Assembly: GCA_002633005.1 (NCBI GenBank)
Contig: NMRA01000135.1
Span: forward strand, 741,681-805,680
Direction of reading: 5' to 3'
Source: Phoronis australis
Taxonomy: Eukaryota > Phoronida > Phoronidae
Length of the DNA stretch: 64,000 bases
Both the position numbers and the translations under genes were made by a program. The notes beneath the pieces were generated by a model. That model was not told where the DNA came from. It did not search any database and worked only from the letters and a program-made list of their open reading frames with translations. Positions 1 to 11,400 of the stretch are shown here, in pieces (position 1 is the first letter of the stretch; every line of letters begins with the position of its first letter).

Positions 1-281
1 CACTGGTTGACTGTGTCTATACTATTGACTAATCTGTAACTGCTGCTACACTGGTTGACTGTGTCTATACTATTGACTAACCTGTAACTGCTACACTGGT
101 TGACTGTGTCTATACTATTGACTAATCTGCAACTGCTGCTGCACTGGTTGACTGTGTCTATACTATTGACTAACCTGTAACTGCTGCTACACTGGTTGAC
201 TGAGTATACTATGGACTAACCTGTAACTGCTGCTACACTGGTTGACTGTCACTTTACTATTGACTAACCTGCAACTGCTGA
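1..281. repeat. Minisatellite, about 48-bp unit, six copies, cut by window edge
   Basis: Units begin with CACTGGTTGACTG at 1, 49, 94, 142, 190 and 236, giving lengths of 48, 45, 48, 48 and 46 bp. The array decays after 281 and may extend left of the window. Every frame is interrupted by stops (each unit contains CTGTAAC or CTGCAAC), so it is not coding. Confidence 0.9.
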
Positions 282-1341
282 TTCTGTTATTGCTGACTTT
301 GTAACTAACTCTCACTAACTCGTATCCAATTATTCATAATCTCTTACAAAATCTTTTGCCTAAATCGTTACTGGTGACTTTTCCTTTGAATACTCTGAAT
401 ATACTGGGCCACTTGTGAGATTTAACTCTGCCAGCAGAGCATTGTGGATTGTGGTAACTGAAGTCTTGAGTTTGAATTTGTGTTGTGGGTGATCTCAAAA
501 AAAACACACAAAGTTTCTTATTCATTGTGTCACATTATAGAAAACTTCAAACAGCTCAATACAGGCATGTGCTTCTTGGTTTTTAATTCTATAAGCAAAA
601 TTGACAAAACCAGGGATTTTTTTCTGTGGAGCTTGTGATTCATTAAAACCTTAATCTTAAGGAAATGTTTATGCAAATTAGTGTCACCGGAATTAAGATT
701 TAATTTGCAGTGACTCAACATACAGAAATGTAATGAATTTAGAGTCCTGATGTTCTGTTCTATGAGGGTCAAGTATTGTCATAAACCTTATTCATGCAGT
801 CGCCATTTTAAAAGTAAGCCTCTTTTTAGGTTTTAAAAACAAGGCATTCAGCACTTAATCATTGTGCAAAGCGTCATTTTTTGCGTACCTTGTTAATATT
901 TATGTCTCAATGCATTGTATTTTTACACCTACAAAGAAGCGCACTTTTAAAATGGTGACTGCGAATAAGGTGTATAGAGTCACTTTCTAAAGTAACTTAT
1001 GGTGTCCACTGTATTATTTGACGACTGGTAGTTTATTCTGTACTCCAATTGGCTAAAGTGCAGTACAATGACTTCCATTATGAAGTGATGTTGCCTTGCT
1101 GTACACGTAATATCATTTTTAATTCAAGCTGCTCACACATTAAATGTTAATTTTTGTGATCTGACCAATTACACTTACAAAGAAATCTTAAACCCCAGAC
1201 CAAATAAATAAAATTAGTGAAGATGCAGCAATGGAGGTAGTGAATTATCGTTTTACGCACCGGGTGCTCTTTCAGTCTATGAAAAGCTGTCGGCTCGTTT
1301 CTGGTGACGCCTCTGTTTAACTATAGTTGGTGTTGTTGCAG
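282..1341. other. Non-coding stretch, likely intronic
   Basis: No supported gene, RNA or repeat seen. It precedes the exon at 1342 and is probably the intron in front of it. Two short ORFs on the minus strand (334-525, 530-772) show no domain. Confidence 0.4.
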
Positions 1342-1527
1342 GGTCAAGAGCCAGATATCTCCACCTTCAACAAGTTCATGAAGGCTTCCGTTGACTACAC
1401 TTTCTTCAGCCCCTGTGGATTGTATCTGATTGGTTCCCTTCAAGGCATTAGTCCAGATCACATGACTCCCAGTGAGACCTTCCCATCGGACCATGTTTCA
1501 TTCAAGCATGTGTTTGCCTTGTTGTAA
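1342..1527 (+). CDS. Last coding exon of an endonuclease/exonuclease/phosphatase-family protein
   Basis: The exon follows a plausible acceptor (TTGGTGTTGTTGCAG) and encodes 61 residues in phase 0, ending in TAA at 1525-1527. It contains VDYTFFSP, then SLQGISP, then FPSDHVSF. This order (beta strand with DYxFFS, then PSDH, then a final hydrophobic strand) is the C-terminal signature of CCR4/ANGEL/nocturnin/PDE12-type EEP nucleases, where the Asp-His pair is catalytic. The rest of the gene must lie to the left of the window. ATTAAA occurs at 1557-1562 and AATAAA at 2638-2643, so the 3'UTR is either very short or about 1.1 kb. I cannot tell which EEP subfamily this is; cytosolic deadenylase or phosphodiesterase are both possible. 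Confidence 0.55.
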   Translation, partial: GQEPDISTFNKFMKASVDYTFFSPCGLYLIGSLQGISPDHMTPSETFPSDHVSFKHVFALL

Positions 1528-1963
1528 ATCAAATATGATATTCAGAATTGAGTCTTATTAAACTTGTAAATATGAATGACTACCGTTGAGACTAGTGAAC
1601 TGGTTGGATGCTGAATCTGTATCATTTTATGGATTTTCTATAGTTGGTGTTTTTATGCTGAAAATTATTTTGGTATTTCACAGTTCAGCTGTTTTATTTG
1701 GTAGAGATGAGAATCAGTGTCCATGATGTTTAGTAATTGATTGTCGATAAATGTTAGAAGCTTTATTTGGCCATTGGTGGTCCTTAGCCAAGAGCTGTAC
1801 TTTAAGACTTGTTGCCAGCAGCTGGTTGCATTGGAATGTGTCTGAATGAGATCAGCAGGGGCTTGGTGAACTGTCTCCACTCTTGAAAAATGAGTGGAGC
1901 TGGATCACTAGAGTTGCTTGTTACCCAAGTGTGGGATTAGCCTTGGGATGAGTTTTGGCTACA

Positions 1964-2190
1964 GGACAGTGCACTATGGTGACCACTACTGGACAGTGCA
2001 CTACAGTGACCACTACTGGACAGTGCACTATGGTGACCACTACTGGACAGTGAACTACAGTGACCACTACTGGACAGTGTTCTGTGGTGACCACTACTGG
2101 ACAGTGTGCTCTAGTTAACACTACTGGACTGTGTGCTCTAGTGACCACTACAGTCTACTGGACAGTGTGCTATAGTGACCATTACGGTCT
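1964..2190. repeat. 27-bp tandem repeat, about eight copies
   Basis: GGACAG starts at 1965 and then at exact 27-bp steps (1991, 2018, 2045, 2072, 2099, 2126) with a last copy at 2160. Because 27 is a multiple of three, ORFs stay open on both strands, which explains repetitive short ORFs here; they are not genes. It lies in the putative 3'UTR of the exon at 1342. Confidence 0.9.
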
Positions 2191-2637
2191 GGGTGAGACG
2201 TCAAGTCTATAAATGCATTTTTCATACAGTTCATGCTTTGTTTATATTTCTAGGCAAACGTAATGTCACAGGTGGTATCTAAAACTTTATTCAGAATGCA
2301 GAAGAAATTTCCTCGTTTGTGTTCTGATGGGTAGTATTGTGCCAGTACTTTTGTGGCTTCTTTATAGACATAGTCAATGAAGTGTTGTATTGCATTGTAT
2401 GCTTATATTCATATTTTGCTTTGTCATGTAATGTAATTTCTGATCACAATTTTGAGGATTCTCATGACTTCGTATTTGCTCTTAGTTTGTGCTGAATGGT
2501 TTGAATTGTGCGTAAGGCCAACGCTGGCTGTGGTGAAAATAGCTTTTGAGGTTATGGTGTTATGAACTTTGGTCATGTTTTTATATTACCTTAGCAACAC
2601 AATGAATTTCCATTGTTAGTCACTGTTGATGCCAGTT

Positions 2638-2643
2638 AATAAA
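2638..2643 (+). terminator. Candidate poly(A) signal AATAAA
   Basis: AATAAA about 1.1 kb downstream of the stop codon at 1527, followed by a T-rich stretch. A closer ATTAAA at 1557 is the alternative. Confidence 0.35.
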
Positions 2644-2899
2644 CTTCTCTAGTTTGTTTGAAGTCTGGTACTTTCTCAGCAATTATAAACAAATGGGGAG
2701 TTTCTCATCAATGTACCCAAAACTACTCAGAAATATTGGTATGTGTAAATGTGCCAAGAAATTGTTTTACTAAGAATTACGAAATTTGTTTTTCTTGTTC
2801 CAACAATTCCAAAATTTCCTTTTGCACTGCCTCTCTTTACTACCTGCTGTAATTAATGTTCTTCTACTATAATTGTTTCCTCATTAACTGCATCTGTTC

Positions 2900-3165
2900 C
2901 CAGATGCATACGCGCACCCAGGAGGGGGACTCGAATGAGCCTCCCCACCCCATTTGGCGAAGTGGGCAAAAAGGTCTGCCTCAGAGAAACAAAGTCAGAG
3001 AAAACGAGACAAAAGTCCATAGGAATTCGGCGCTAATGTACAATTCATAGGTCTGAACGTAGTACCCCGTTTTTTAGTCCCTGTTTTTTTCAGTAAAGGG
3101 TTCACATGCTGAAAAATTCGAGCCCCCTAATATTTTAGGCTGGGTGCGCTTATGAGATGTGATAT
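2900..3165 (+). repeat. Interspersed repeat family 1, copy 1
   Basis: Shares an ordered set of blocks with 21715-21935 and 45930-46160: CATTTGGC-AAGT-GGCAAAAAG, GCCTCA-AGAAA, AACGAGACAAAA-TCCA, a T-rich tract with GTACCCCGT, and AAAATTCGAGCCC...TAGGCTGGGTGCGC. The copies are diverged and none has coding capacity, so this is probably an old non-autonomous element. Confidence 0.7.
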
Positions 3166-4762
3166 TCATGCACATTGATTCATTGTATCAATCGTGTATT
3201 GCCATATTGTCAAACACCTGCAATTATCCTTCTGTCACTCAAATGAAAAGTGGTTCATGAGAAAAGAACTGAATTTCTTACTGCAGAGGAGTTAACAACT
3301 GCTGTGCCTGTGTCCCATCTGTTTAGTGATAAGATGCTTATTAAAGCCGTTTTAATTACGTCTGGTTCATGATGAACTTTCAGCCTTTTGAACATTTTTT
3401 ATTTATTTCTCAAAGTAATAACAAGTACCCCAACAGCACGTTTGTCAGGGAGTGGACACGCTTCACTGCTGCATCTTTTATTTCGAGCTACACACCCAGA
3501 CCAGCAAACTTCTAACCCGTGGAACTAGTTCTGTATCCGCGTTTCGTAAGGAGGCCTACTCCGTTCCCGGTGTACAAACCCCATACCTAATAACAATCCT
3601 GAACACTGACATCAGCATTTAGTAGCGTGCGTGTGTGGAGTTTAAGGGCGCTGGTATGGAATTCAGTGTTGCTGGTTCGGGACTGGGGTTTAGGGAGTCG
3701 TTGGGATCTAGAGACGTTTCAACGGAATCGTTTCCACTCGGACCGTTTAATAAAACAAAAACACCATGTACACACATGTGCGCTCACGCATTCACTTAAT
3801 TACAGCAAAACTGAGCCCGCGAAAAGTTACGATAGGGTATTTAATTGCGGCGACTGAAGAAACACGATAAGAACTTGGCCAAAACAGATGCGTTCATTAG
3901 CCGGGTTACCGATCTTTGCACTGATGTTGCTTGTAAGCAAGCATAATATTGTAAGCGTTAGTGACACTTAACCCAGTCGATATATATTTTCTGAAAAACA
4001 GTGCTTTCTCAAGCGTTACTCTCCAGTCCATTCCATGTGGGAAACGCAGGTAGTGCATCGGTTTGTTTTGTACTAGATGGTAGAAACGTCACGAACCGTG
4101 TAATCGCCTTCCGTGAGACCACGTATGTCGTGTGTTGCAATGTGCCAACTTGCAGAGCCTGGTTTCAAACAGTAAACAACTGTTACTTCTTTCGATGGCC
4201 GAGAATCACCCTGCCTTGAAAAAGGGTACCGTTTATATGTTAGAAAGGCGTGCGCGTGCCCAGGCAGTTGCCCAGACATTAGGGGAATCGATGGATATTT
4301 AATCCCAAAGCCAGAGGACAGCGTGCTTGGCGACCGTGACGCTAGTGGGCTTGATATGACAGAAGCGTACGTGATTTAATCTAGTCACGAGTCATTAAAT
4401 AGTATAAACCTGCAACTGTGAAATAATTTACCGTAAAAGCTAGCGACTTAACAGTTTAAAAAGGTAAACCCTCATGTTTTTCTGGAAAAAATAAGGAACA
4501 CTGGGTATTCGAATTTTAAAAATCGGTAAACTCTGCTACTTTTTGAAATCACAACACCTTTAAAATCATCCCAAAGACTTCAAATGCTATTGATTTCTTT
4601 TTCCACTTAATTAGTTTAACGAACTCCAAATGCTGTGTACTGGTGTTTGCACGGTTAGAAAGCCAGCGTCGGGAGCAACATATACTGGCCTAGTAAAATT
4701 CGGCCGGGCGTCATGGATTCTGTTTTTCTAAGCTATAGCACTGATCGGCCTGGGTCGTCACT
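3166..4762. other. Intergenic stretch, nothing recognised
   Basis: Short ORFs at 3627-3857 (+), 4001-4219 (+) and 4073-4279 (-) overlap on opposite strands and show no domain. No RNA gene seen. Confidence 0.4.
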
Positions 4763-5397
4763 ATGGGCGGGCTGCTATTATGTAGGACATTATCTACAAG
4801 TGTATGTATTTAGCCATATATTTAAGTCACTGTGAAGCAGAAAGCCCCAGCTCGGCACGAGAATTTTATTTTTGATTGGTCACCAATCTGCTATTCATTG
4901 GGAAACGCGACCATATCACTTTTATTATAAAGTTTAGCAAAAAGGGAAGGCATATCTCACGGCCACGGCATATCTGATCAACAACATGACCAAATTTGTT
5001 TGATATTCAATGTTCAAGATGAAATCTAATTAAACAACGGCTGTTTTAGTTTTCTCTAAATTGATTTTCTTATACAATTNATGGGCGGGCTGCTATTATG
5101 TAGGACATTATCTACAAGTGTATGTATTTAGCCATATATTTAAGTCACTGTGAAGCAGAAAGCCCCAGCTCGGCACGAGAATTTTATTTTTGATTGGTCA
5201 CCAATCTGCTATTCATTGGGAAACGCGACCATATCACTTTTATTATAAAGTTTAGCAAAAAAGGAAGGCATATCTCACGGCTACGGCATATCTGATCAAC
5301 AACATGACCAAATTTGTTTGATATTCAATGTTCAAGATGAAATCTAATTAAACAACGGCTGTTTTAGTTTTCTCTAAATTGATTTTCTTATACAATT
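4763..5397. repeat. 317-bp direct duplication around a single N (likely assembly join)
   Basis: 4763-5079 and 5081-5397 are both 317 bp and almost identical, with only a couple of mismatches (for example GGCCACGG versus GGCTACGG), separated by one N at 5080. That is what results when two overlapping haplotype contig ends are joined without being merged. A true tandem duplication is less likely. Confidence 0.85.
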
Positions 5398-6769
5398 TTA
5401 ATTGTTTTTTTTAAACCATTTTTATAGCACCTCATACAAAAATCGAAAATTTTAAAAGCAATTCTTAGAAGCGTCTTGCATAAAGCATACTATCTGAAAG
5501 TTTCATGTCCGGTCCGGCGCCGGACATCCATGATCTGAGTGATGCCCGAGTTTCGAAGTAGCCTGGCCTAGTAGCCGGCTAAAATTTGGACATTTTTTCT
5601 TGGACTCCTACATACGTGATTCAGCCCAATTTGATGATAACCCGCTGTCTGGGCACAGATTCATTCCCTTCTCCCATAGCTTTGACTTGTAGTACAAGAC
5701 ATGACTTCGACGCGGAATGTGCAGTGGGTCGATTCACGAAAACGCGCTATGATTGTTGCATGGTTTTTAAATTAGTAAAAGTTTGCCATTTTTTCTTCGC
5801 CTATAATTTGAGTTAAAAATATCACTACAAAAATGCTTTCCTCAGGCGCATACCTCACAGTGTTTTTCAGCGCTACGTATCGGGTTGTGCGAACATTTGT
5901 GCACACCCATGTCGATCGGTGTCAGTGAATCCGGCTGTGTAGTGTACCAATATGAAACCTCCGTCCGATTTGTAGGTGGCGCTGAATACTTCTCCACCAA
6001 AGACCCGATCGCCCTCTAGCGAAATATAGTGATATGAGCGGCTACCGGCATCAAAGATCTTTGTCGGTACTTCGAAAATCAGCTAACTGAGGTCAAAGGA
6101 TATTCCGAGGAAAGTCGAGTTCTGAGCCTGTGCGAAATGGAACGTTTTAGCGTGTTACGTAAAATCGTCCATTCTGACCGAACCTAGTTAGTTGGCCTTT
6201 CCGAAAAGAAACGTGTCAGAGCCAGTTTGTCGCATTGCCGCATGGCGCTTTAGGCGGTCCTGTACTTAATTAGTTAAACACTGCTGCGTCAGACAAGGTC
6301 AATCTATCGTTCAGTGAACTTGCCAGAACGGGTAGGTGACGAGATAGGGATGACTGTGTGACACACTTACAAGCAAGACATCTGTGTGTCTCAGTGGTGC
6401 AAACTACACTCCCGGGCGGAGACTACTTCGGTCACGGTATCGGTCTGAGACCATGCAAGTCAAACGTTGCCGGTAACCTCCGGTGGCCTGGGTAATTGGC
6501 TTAATTAATTCAGAACCGATCGAAGGAAGAGCCGTTGCCTGTAACTGACGGGTAGCCTGCAAACGCCGGACGGTTAATGCTAGTGTGTTGCATATTTGAG
6601 AACTTCCCACTCACAGATTTACTTGGTTCTGTAGGCCTACACGTGGCACAATAAAATCGCGACCACAGTGATCGATCGGTGCCTATACGAACAAAGGCTT
6701 GTGCACAAGCAGTTTGGACGTGAGAAGCTTGCATGTGTGACCTTTCACTGAGAACTCCAGGCTCTAAAA
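5398..6769. other. Intergenic region upstream of the MFS gene
   Basis: No domain-bearing ORF. The final few hundred bases should contain the promoter and 5'UTR of the transporter gene at 6770, but I see no convincing TATA box. Confidence 0.35.
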
Positions 6770-8206
6770 ATGAAGAGCGAGTCACAAGGTGATGACTCTA
6801 TTAATATGACTGACCGCGAAACGGAGGTCTCGGAGGTGGTTCATCATGATGGACAGAACGACGTTGGCGAAAACCACGAACAGAATTTCAGAAAGACAGT
6901 GTACTTAACCATAGCGTTATATGCAAGTGTGTTTTGCCTTGGGCTTGTTGGTTCTGTAGTTGGACCATCTCTATTGGATTTACAGGAGTTGTATCAAATT
7001 ACTACATCCTCAGCTTTGATTATTGTTCCTTGCATTGCCGCCGGTTATCTCACAGGATCATTAGTTGGTGGTTACTTGTTTAGCAAACTGAATGACACTT
7101 TTTACTTTTTGTTAGGAAGCAGTGGTATGGCCATTGGTTTTAGTGCGGTGTTGTGGATTCCAAATTACCCTGTTGTCTGCGCTGTGATGACACTGACAGC
7201 AGTTTTTCAGGGTCTTTCGGAAGTGGCAAGTCACGTGTTCATAATGACCACGTGGAGAGCCAACCGGCACTTAGAATCATTGACTATGATCATCTCGGTT
7301 GTATGGTCGATTGGGTCATTCTTAGGGCCAATCATTTTAGAACCATTTTTGTCTGAACGCAGCCAAGGTTTCAGAAAAGATGGCGCAAACGTCACCGACA
7401 TCGCCTCTGTTCCTACCGGCAGCCAAACAAACATCCGGTACGGTTGGCTTGTAATTTCACTGGTTTGTTGCATGGCTGTTGCATTGACTGGAACTTCATT
7501 TTTTTGGAACGGAAGGGAATTTAAAAAAAGAAAGGTCACTACCGCAAATGCTGGAGGTAGTCAAAGACAAACAAAGTTGTATAAAGTACTGGTGTCATTG
7601 TTTGCCGTTTGTCTCTATTTTTTCTATATGTGCATTGAACAAAGCTTCGGAAGTTTGCTAACTGTCTACGTCGTTGATGGGCTTATGTGGGAAAAGTATA
7701 AGGGTCCTCTTATAACATCTGTCTACTGGGCCCTGTTTGGACTGTCTCAGGTTGTTGCCGTATTCCTCACAAAAATTGTTTCGCCCTTGAAGATAATTCT
7801 CGTTCATTTTGTGTTTGTCAGCATTGCATTACTTGTATTGAGTTTGACAGCTCATGTCAGCGAAACTGCGGTTTGGGTGTGTGTTGCTGTCGTGGGATAC
7901 AGCGAAGGACCATTTTTTCATTGTGGCTATTTACTGATAGACAAGTATCTGCCAATGGACGGTTGGCTCTCTGCGATCATAGTGTGCACTTCTTGTGGGT
8001 CTTCGATGATCAACATTCCGTTGCTAGGACACATATTTACTACGTATGGTTCCAGTGCTATGACTTTCACTCTCTTAGGCTATGCGCTTTCCGTTCTTGT
8101 TAGTTTGTGTTTGTTGCCGTGTGTTATACGTCGCTACCAACGTCGCCAGGAGATATCAAGCGTCGAGGTGATCGAGGAGCGTGTAGTGTTAAATAATAGC
8201 GCATAG
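6770..8206 (+). CDS. MFS transporter, NaGLT1/MFSD4-like (sodium-dependent sugar transporter family)
   Basis: Intact, intronless 478-residue ORF. Residues 1-40 are a polar, acidic cytosolic N-tail. Twelve hydrophobic segments follow, at about 43-65, 80-104, 109-130, 133-158, 168-190, 224-245, 270-290, 308-333, 339-360, 366-390, 398-422 and 430-452, with a basic C-tail (VIRRYQRRQ) and acidic end. GSVVGPSLLDLQ at 61-72 and AGYLTGSLVGGYLFSKLND at 91-109 match the pattern seen in NaGLT1/MFSD4 proteins (GPT-LDL, GYL-GS--GG---D). The long loop after TM5 carries an NVT glycosylation site at 207, and basic residues (FKKRK) follow TM6, the usual mid-protein cytosolic loop. The start has A at -3 (AAAAATGAAG), and no upstream in-frame ATG is needed. 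It probably acts at the plasma membrane in sugar or organic solute uptake; the substrate is inferred from family only. Lack of introns could reflect an old retrocopy. AATAAA at 9271 could end the transcript. Confidence 0.85.
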   Translation: MKSESQGDDSINMTDRETEVSEVVHHDGQNDVGENHEQNFRKTVYLTIALYASVFCLGLVGSVVGPSLLDLQELYQITTSSALIIVPCIAAGYLTGSLVGGYLFSKLNDTFYFLLGSSGMAIGFSAVLWIPNYPVVCAVMTLTAVFQGLSEVASHVFIMTTWRANRHLESLTMIISVVWSIGSFLGPIILEPFLSERSQGFRKDGANVTDIASVPTGSQTNIRYGWLVISLVCCMAVALTGTSFFWNGREFKKRKVTTANAGGSQRQTKLYKVLVSLFAVCLYFFYMCIEQSFGSLLTVYVVDGLMWEKYKGPLITSVYWALFGLSQVVAVFLTKIVSPLKIILVHFVFVSIALLVLSLTAHVSETAVWVCVAVVGYSEGPFFHCGYLLIDKYLPMDGWLSAIIVCTSCGSSMINIPLLGHIFTTYGSSAMTFTLLGYALSVLVSLCLLPCVIRRYQRRQEISSVEVIEERVVLNNSA

Positions 8207-9270
8207 TGGTTGGGAGAGGTTGAGGCGGCGGGGCTCGTATCGAGTAAGGGACGTAGCAAAACGCCCGTAATCCTCGCGGAATACCCCGGAAGAGGTATGC
8301 GTGACGTGCTTCACAGATGAGTGACTTTCCCAGTGAGAGAGCATGTACTAAGGGTTCACTTTACAAGTTAGATGGAACTCTACGCTTACGGTGGGGGTCT
8401 CGGATTGCTTCCAGGTGGGGATGTTTTGCATTTGATAAAATTCAATATGTACGAGGAAACCCGGGTGTAATGCAGTTTGAAATAAGTGTGTTATAAAAGA
8501 CAAATGGCTATTTGTTGCCGAAAAGCACCAGTGATTGATTGGGGTAACTTATGCAAATACAGTATTCAGTTACAATGGTCTTCAGAAAGGGTATATACAT
8601 ATTTATATTTAAAACTTATAATTTCAAAAGATATGGCAGTGGCGAGTGCTCATTGATAATATAACATCTCGTGCACTGTTTGTAACGTAATAGGTTAACA
8701 GATAGCCGTTCAAGAATCCCAACGAAACAGTTGGATTTATGAAGTTAACGCTTACGGAACTTTTTTTCTAGAACAAAATCCTACGAAATGGAAACTTTTT
8801 GTGGAATCTCCCTTAGAAACGGATCCCTTCTCTCGTCCAATCCAAAAGGTGTGGGTATCCTTTTTTCGGGCTCCACCCCACCCCCGTCGACGTCTGAGCT
8901 ATAACGTATTCGTGTACTGGTGAAGTGTCAGCCGACGCACGAGTTATGTTTGCCATAAGTTCGTAGTTGTAATGATAAATGTCGTGCAGTGCTGTGAACG
9001 TAGAAGCCTCACGGCGAACTTGGGATCAGATACGATTCTCGAATTTCTTGTTCTTCATGGCCGTGGTAAAATTAGATGGTTGGTTGTGTGTACTTGTTTA
9101 CCTATAACACATGTACATGTAGTCATCACACTGGTTACAATACAGGTGGGAACGGATACATTGGCGCATTCCTAGTCGAAGTTATCAGCGTAGGGGTTAA
9201 TGGTGCACTGTTTCAATGTGTTTCAGTTTTAATTTATTCTTGTTATGTTGCAGTTATTGTTTTGAGTGCC
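8207..9270 (+). other. Putative 3'UTR of the MFS gene
   Basis: No coding potential beyond short ORFs at 8972-9285 without domains. The first clear AATAAA after the stop is at 9271-9276, which would give a 3'UTR of about 1.07 kb. Confidence 0.35.
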
Positions 9271-9276
9271 AATAAA
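9271..9276 (+). terminator. Candidate poly(A) signal for the MFS gene
   Basis: AATAAA in GTGCCAATAAAGGAAATTAAA, downstream of the transporter stop codon with no other gene between. Confidence 0.45.
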
Positions 9277-11102
9277 GGAAATTAAAAACCACTTAATTTA
9301 TTTTCCACTCCGGTACCGTCAATGTCCTCATATACATGTTGTCTTTGTTGCCTGAAGTTTACAAGATTGTCTTGCTATGCAATGTTCAGTACTCGATTGG
9401 CAGAATGTATGGTAAGAAACCCACCAATCAATACAACAAGATATATCTAATCTGCTATCCTTTTTTGTGCACCGTTCCATATTTTGCTACCGCTTCACGA
9501 CTCCTCGTAGCTTTACTGTTAATGGTTGCTATATCTAGTTAATCCTATACAGGGTTTCCCAAAAACAATGTCAGTGTCATTTAAAATGACATTTGCCCGC
9601 TAATTCCTTATTTCTTTGATTGTTTGGTCAAAATAGTTAGAGAAAACAAAATATAGCAACGATGTGAATAGTTAAAAAATGCTAAATGCTTTTCAGAACG
9701 ATTTTTTGTGGAAAATGATCCGCCGTAAATCACTTAACCGTGTCCAATATATCGTGACGTGGTGTTGGGGAGGTCCGAAAGTACGTCATTAGTGCAAAAG
9801 TCACCTATTTGCAGAATTTCTTGTTTTCACATTTACAAGTGCTCAATGGATACTTCACATAGCATTGTCGTTTAGTTCTTGTTATACATTAGCATAATTA
9901 GGAGCATCCATCTTTAAATGCTTGCACATCGAAATCGAGGGTCAGGTTTTCATGAATGCAATTTGTTAAAATTAGTATGCATGTTTTACAGTAATTATCA
10001 AAAAAATATCTATAAAGGTGTCAATTTTGGAGGATGCACGCATCAAAAATGTCCTTGACCACTTTTTCGATCTGAGGTGCGCGCTCGGTGACCAATTGCT
10101 GATACAGATTCTAGAAGAAATGTGTATACTGAATAAATTTCGGTAATTACTCACGTTTGTTTGTCATGTAATTACGTAATTTTAACCTTTATTATGCAAA
10201 TGAACTTAGACCATTGGATTTCACCAAGTAATTGGTGTCGGACACTTTTGTTGACATTGCCGGTTGTTGTGCAATTTTAGAGACCAACGAATATTGTTCA
10301 TTCATGCAAGAACATACATCAGTACCACTGAGATTAGTTGTCCCTACCATCCAATTACCCTTCTAGCTAGCGTAACCAAATAGTCAAGAACAAGATGAAC
10401 TTATCAAAAGGATACCGCCACTGGCAGATGAAAACAGAAAATCAATGTCAATGTGTGGAACATGATGATGCAATTGCGTCGTCTAGGGACGCAATGTGTG
10501 GTTGTTGGAGCAGGGGATAGACGTTTTAGTGAAATCATTTAACAGGTAAGTCTTTTAGAAGCAGCCGTGACAAAAGTGATATTCGTCTTTCACTCACTGA
10601 TTGATTTGCTTTTATTAACATTTAGATCTTTCATGTTTTCAGCGATGGGAAATAGTAAGGCATCTTGTAGGGGACCTTAATTAATTCCAGGAAACTCTAT
10701 ATTTTAATATATATTTACATAAAAATCCAAACTCCATACGAGTCATTTTCATGAATATCCATGAGTCCGCATTCAAACTCGAGTGTCATAACGTTCGCGA
10801 TTCCTTGCATATATCTACGTGACCCGCATCACGTTGAAAATAGATTAATGTTCATTATCTTGACAGTGCCCGTACTGCTATGTCTGGAGCCTTCAGTGAA
10901 GACATGCAGGTAGTTATTTGGGCATAACTGGGTAAGGGGAAAACTGCACTTAAAGTAGAATGCCATCTTAATCGGTCTATGTCCACATAACCTCGTATAC
11001 GGTCGATCTCACCTCGCCGAGAGGTGTCGCGTTAACCTGTGGAGGGCGAGTAAACGGCGTAGCGACGTCAGTGGTTCTTCTTACTGCAGAGTGAGTGCGG
11101 CT
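9277..11102. other. Intergenic stretch, nothing recognised
   Basis: No ORF with a domain. TACAGGGTTTCCCAAAAAC at 9549 resembles the terminus of a Tc1/mariner-type element, but I found no matching inverted end. Confidence 0.35.
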
Positions 11103-11400
11103 ATGGTGTAGTGTATCGTTCCCGCTTGTGTGACCTATGAAGCCGCAAGGAAAGTGGCTGTATCGTTTTTTGATTTGCTCGAGAGCCCAAAATGCTTTGG
11201 AATTGGCTCGCGGCAATGAGGAATGAAACGTGCGTCGTTATTACCGAGTATGGGGCTGTGAACTCCGTGTCTGTGGCCGGCATTTCGTCGACAGTGATTT
11301 CACTGACGAATGCCGGTTTACCATTAAACAACTCATTGCAGGGCAGAAAAATAGACTGATGAGCACTGGTCTCAGTCGGGATTGCAAGTTGCCATGTTGA
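11103..11400 (+). pseudogene. Decayed THAP-domain zinc finger
   Basis: Reading + strand with frame changes gives a THAP (C2CH) domain: MV, then a stop (TAG where Lys is usual), then CIVPACVTYEAARKVAVSFFDL from 11112 (C-x4-C, and F before the usual hydrophobic core). Next, in another frame, comes KMLWNWLAAMRNETC with the invariant Trp. In the third frame follows ELRVCGRHFVDSDFTDE with the C-x2-H-F motif, ending in TGA at 11398. Thus it has one nonsense mutation and two frameshifts and cannot make a THAP protein. Its likely source is a THAP-bearing DNA transposon (P or Kolobok type); there is no catalytic domain next to it. Confidence 0.6.

Noticed and set aside
1918-2148. Repetitive ORFs on both strands (DHYWTVHYS... 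and VVVTVVHCP...)
   Set aside because: They come from a 27-bp tandem repeat, whose length keeps all frames in register; no start, domain or splice support.
9545-9600. Tc1/mariner terminus (TACAGGGTTTCCCAAAAAC)
   Set aside because: No matching inverted end or transposase remnant found nearby.
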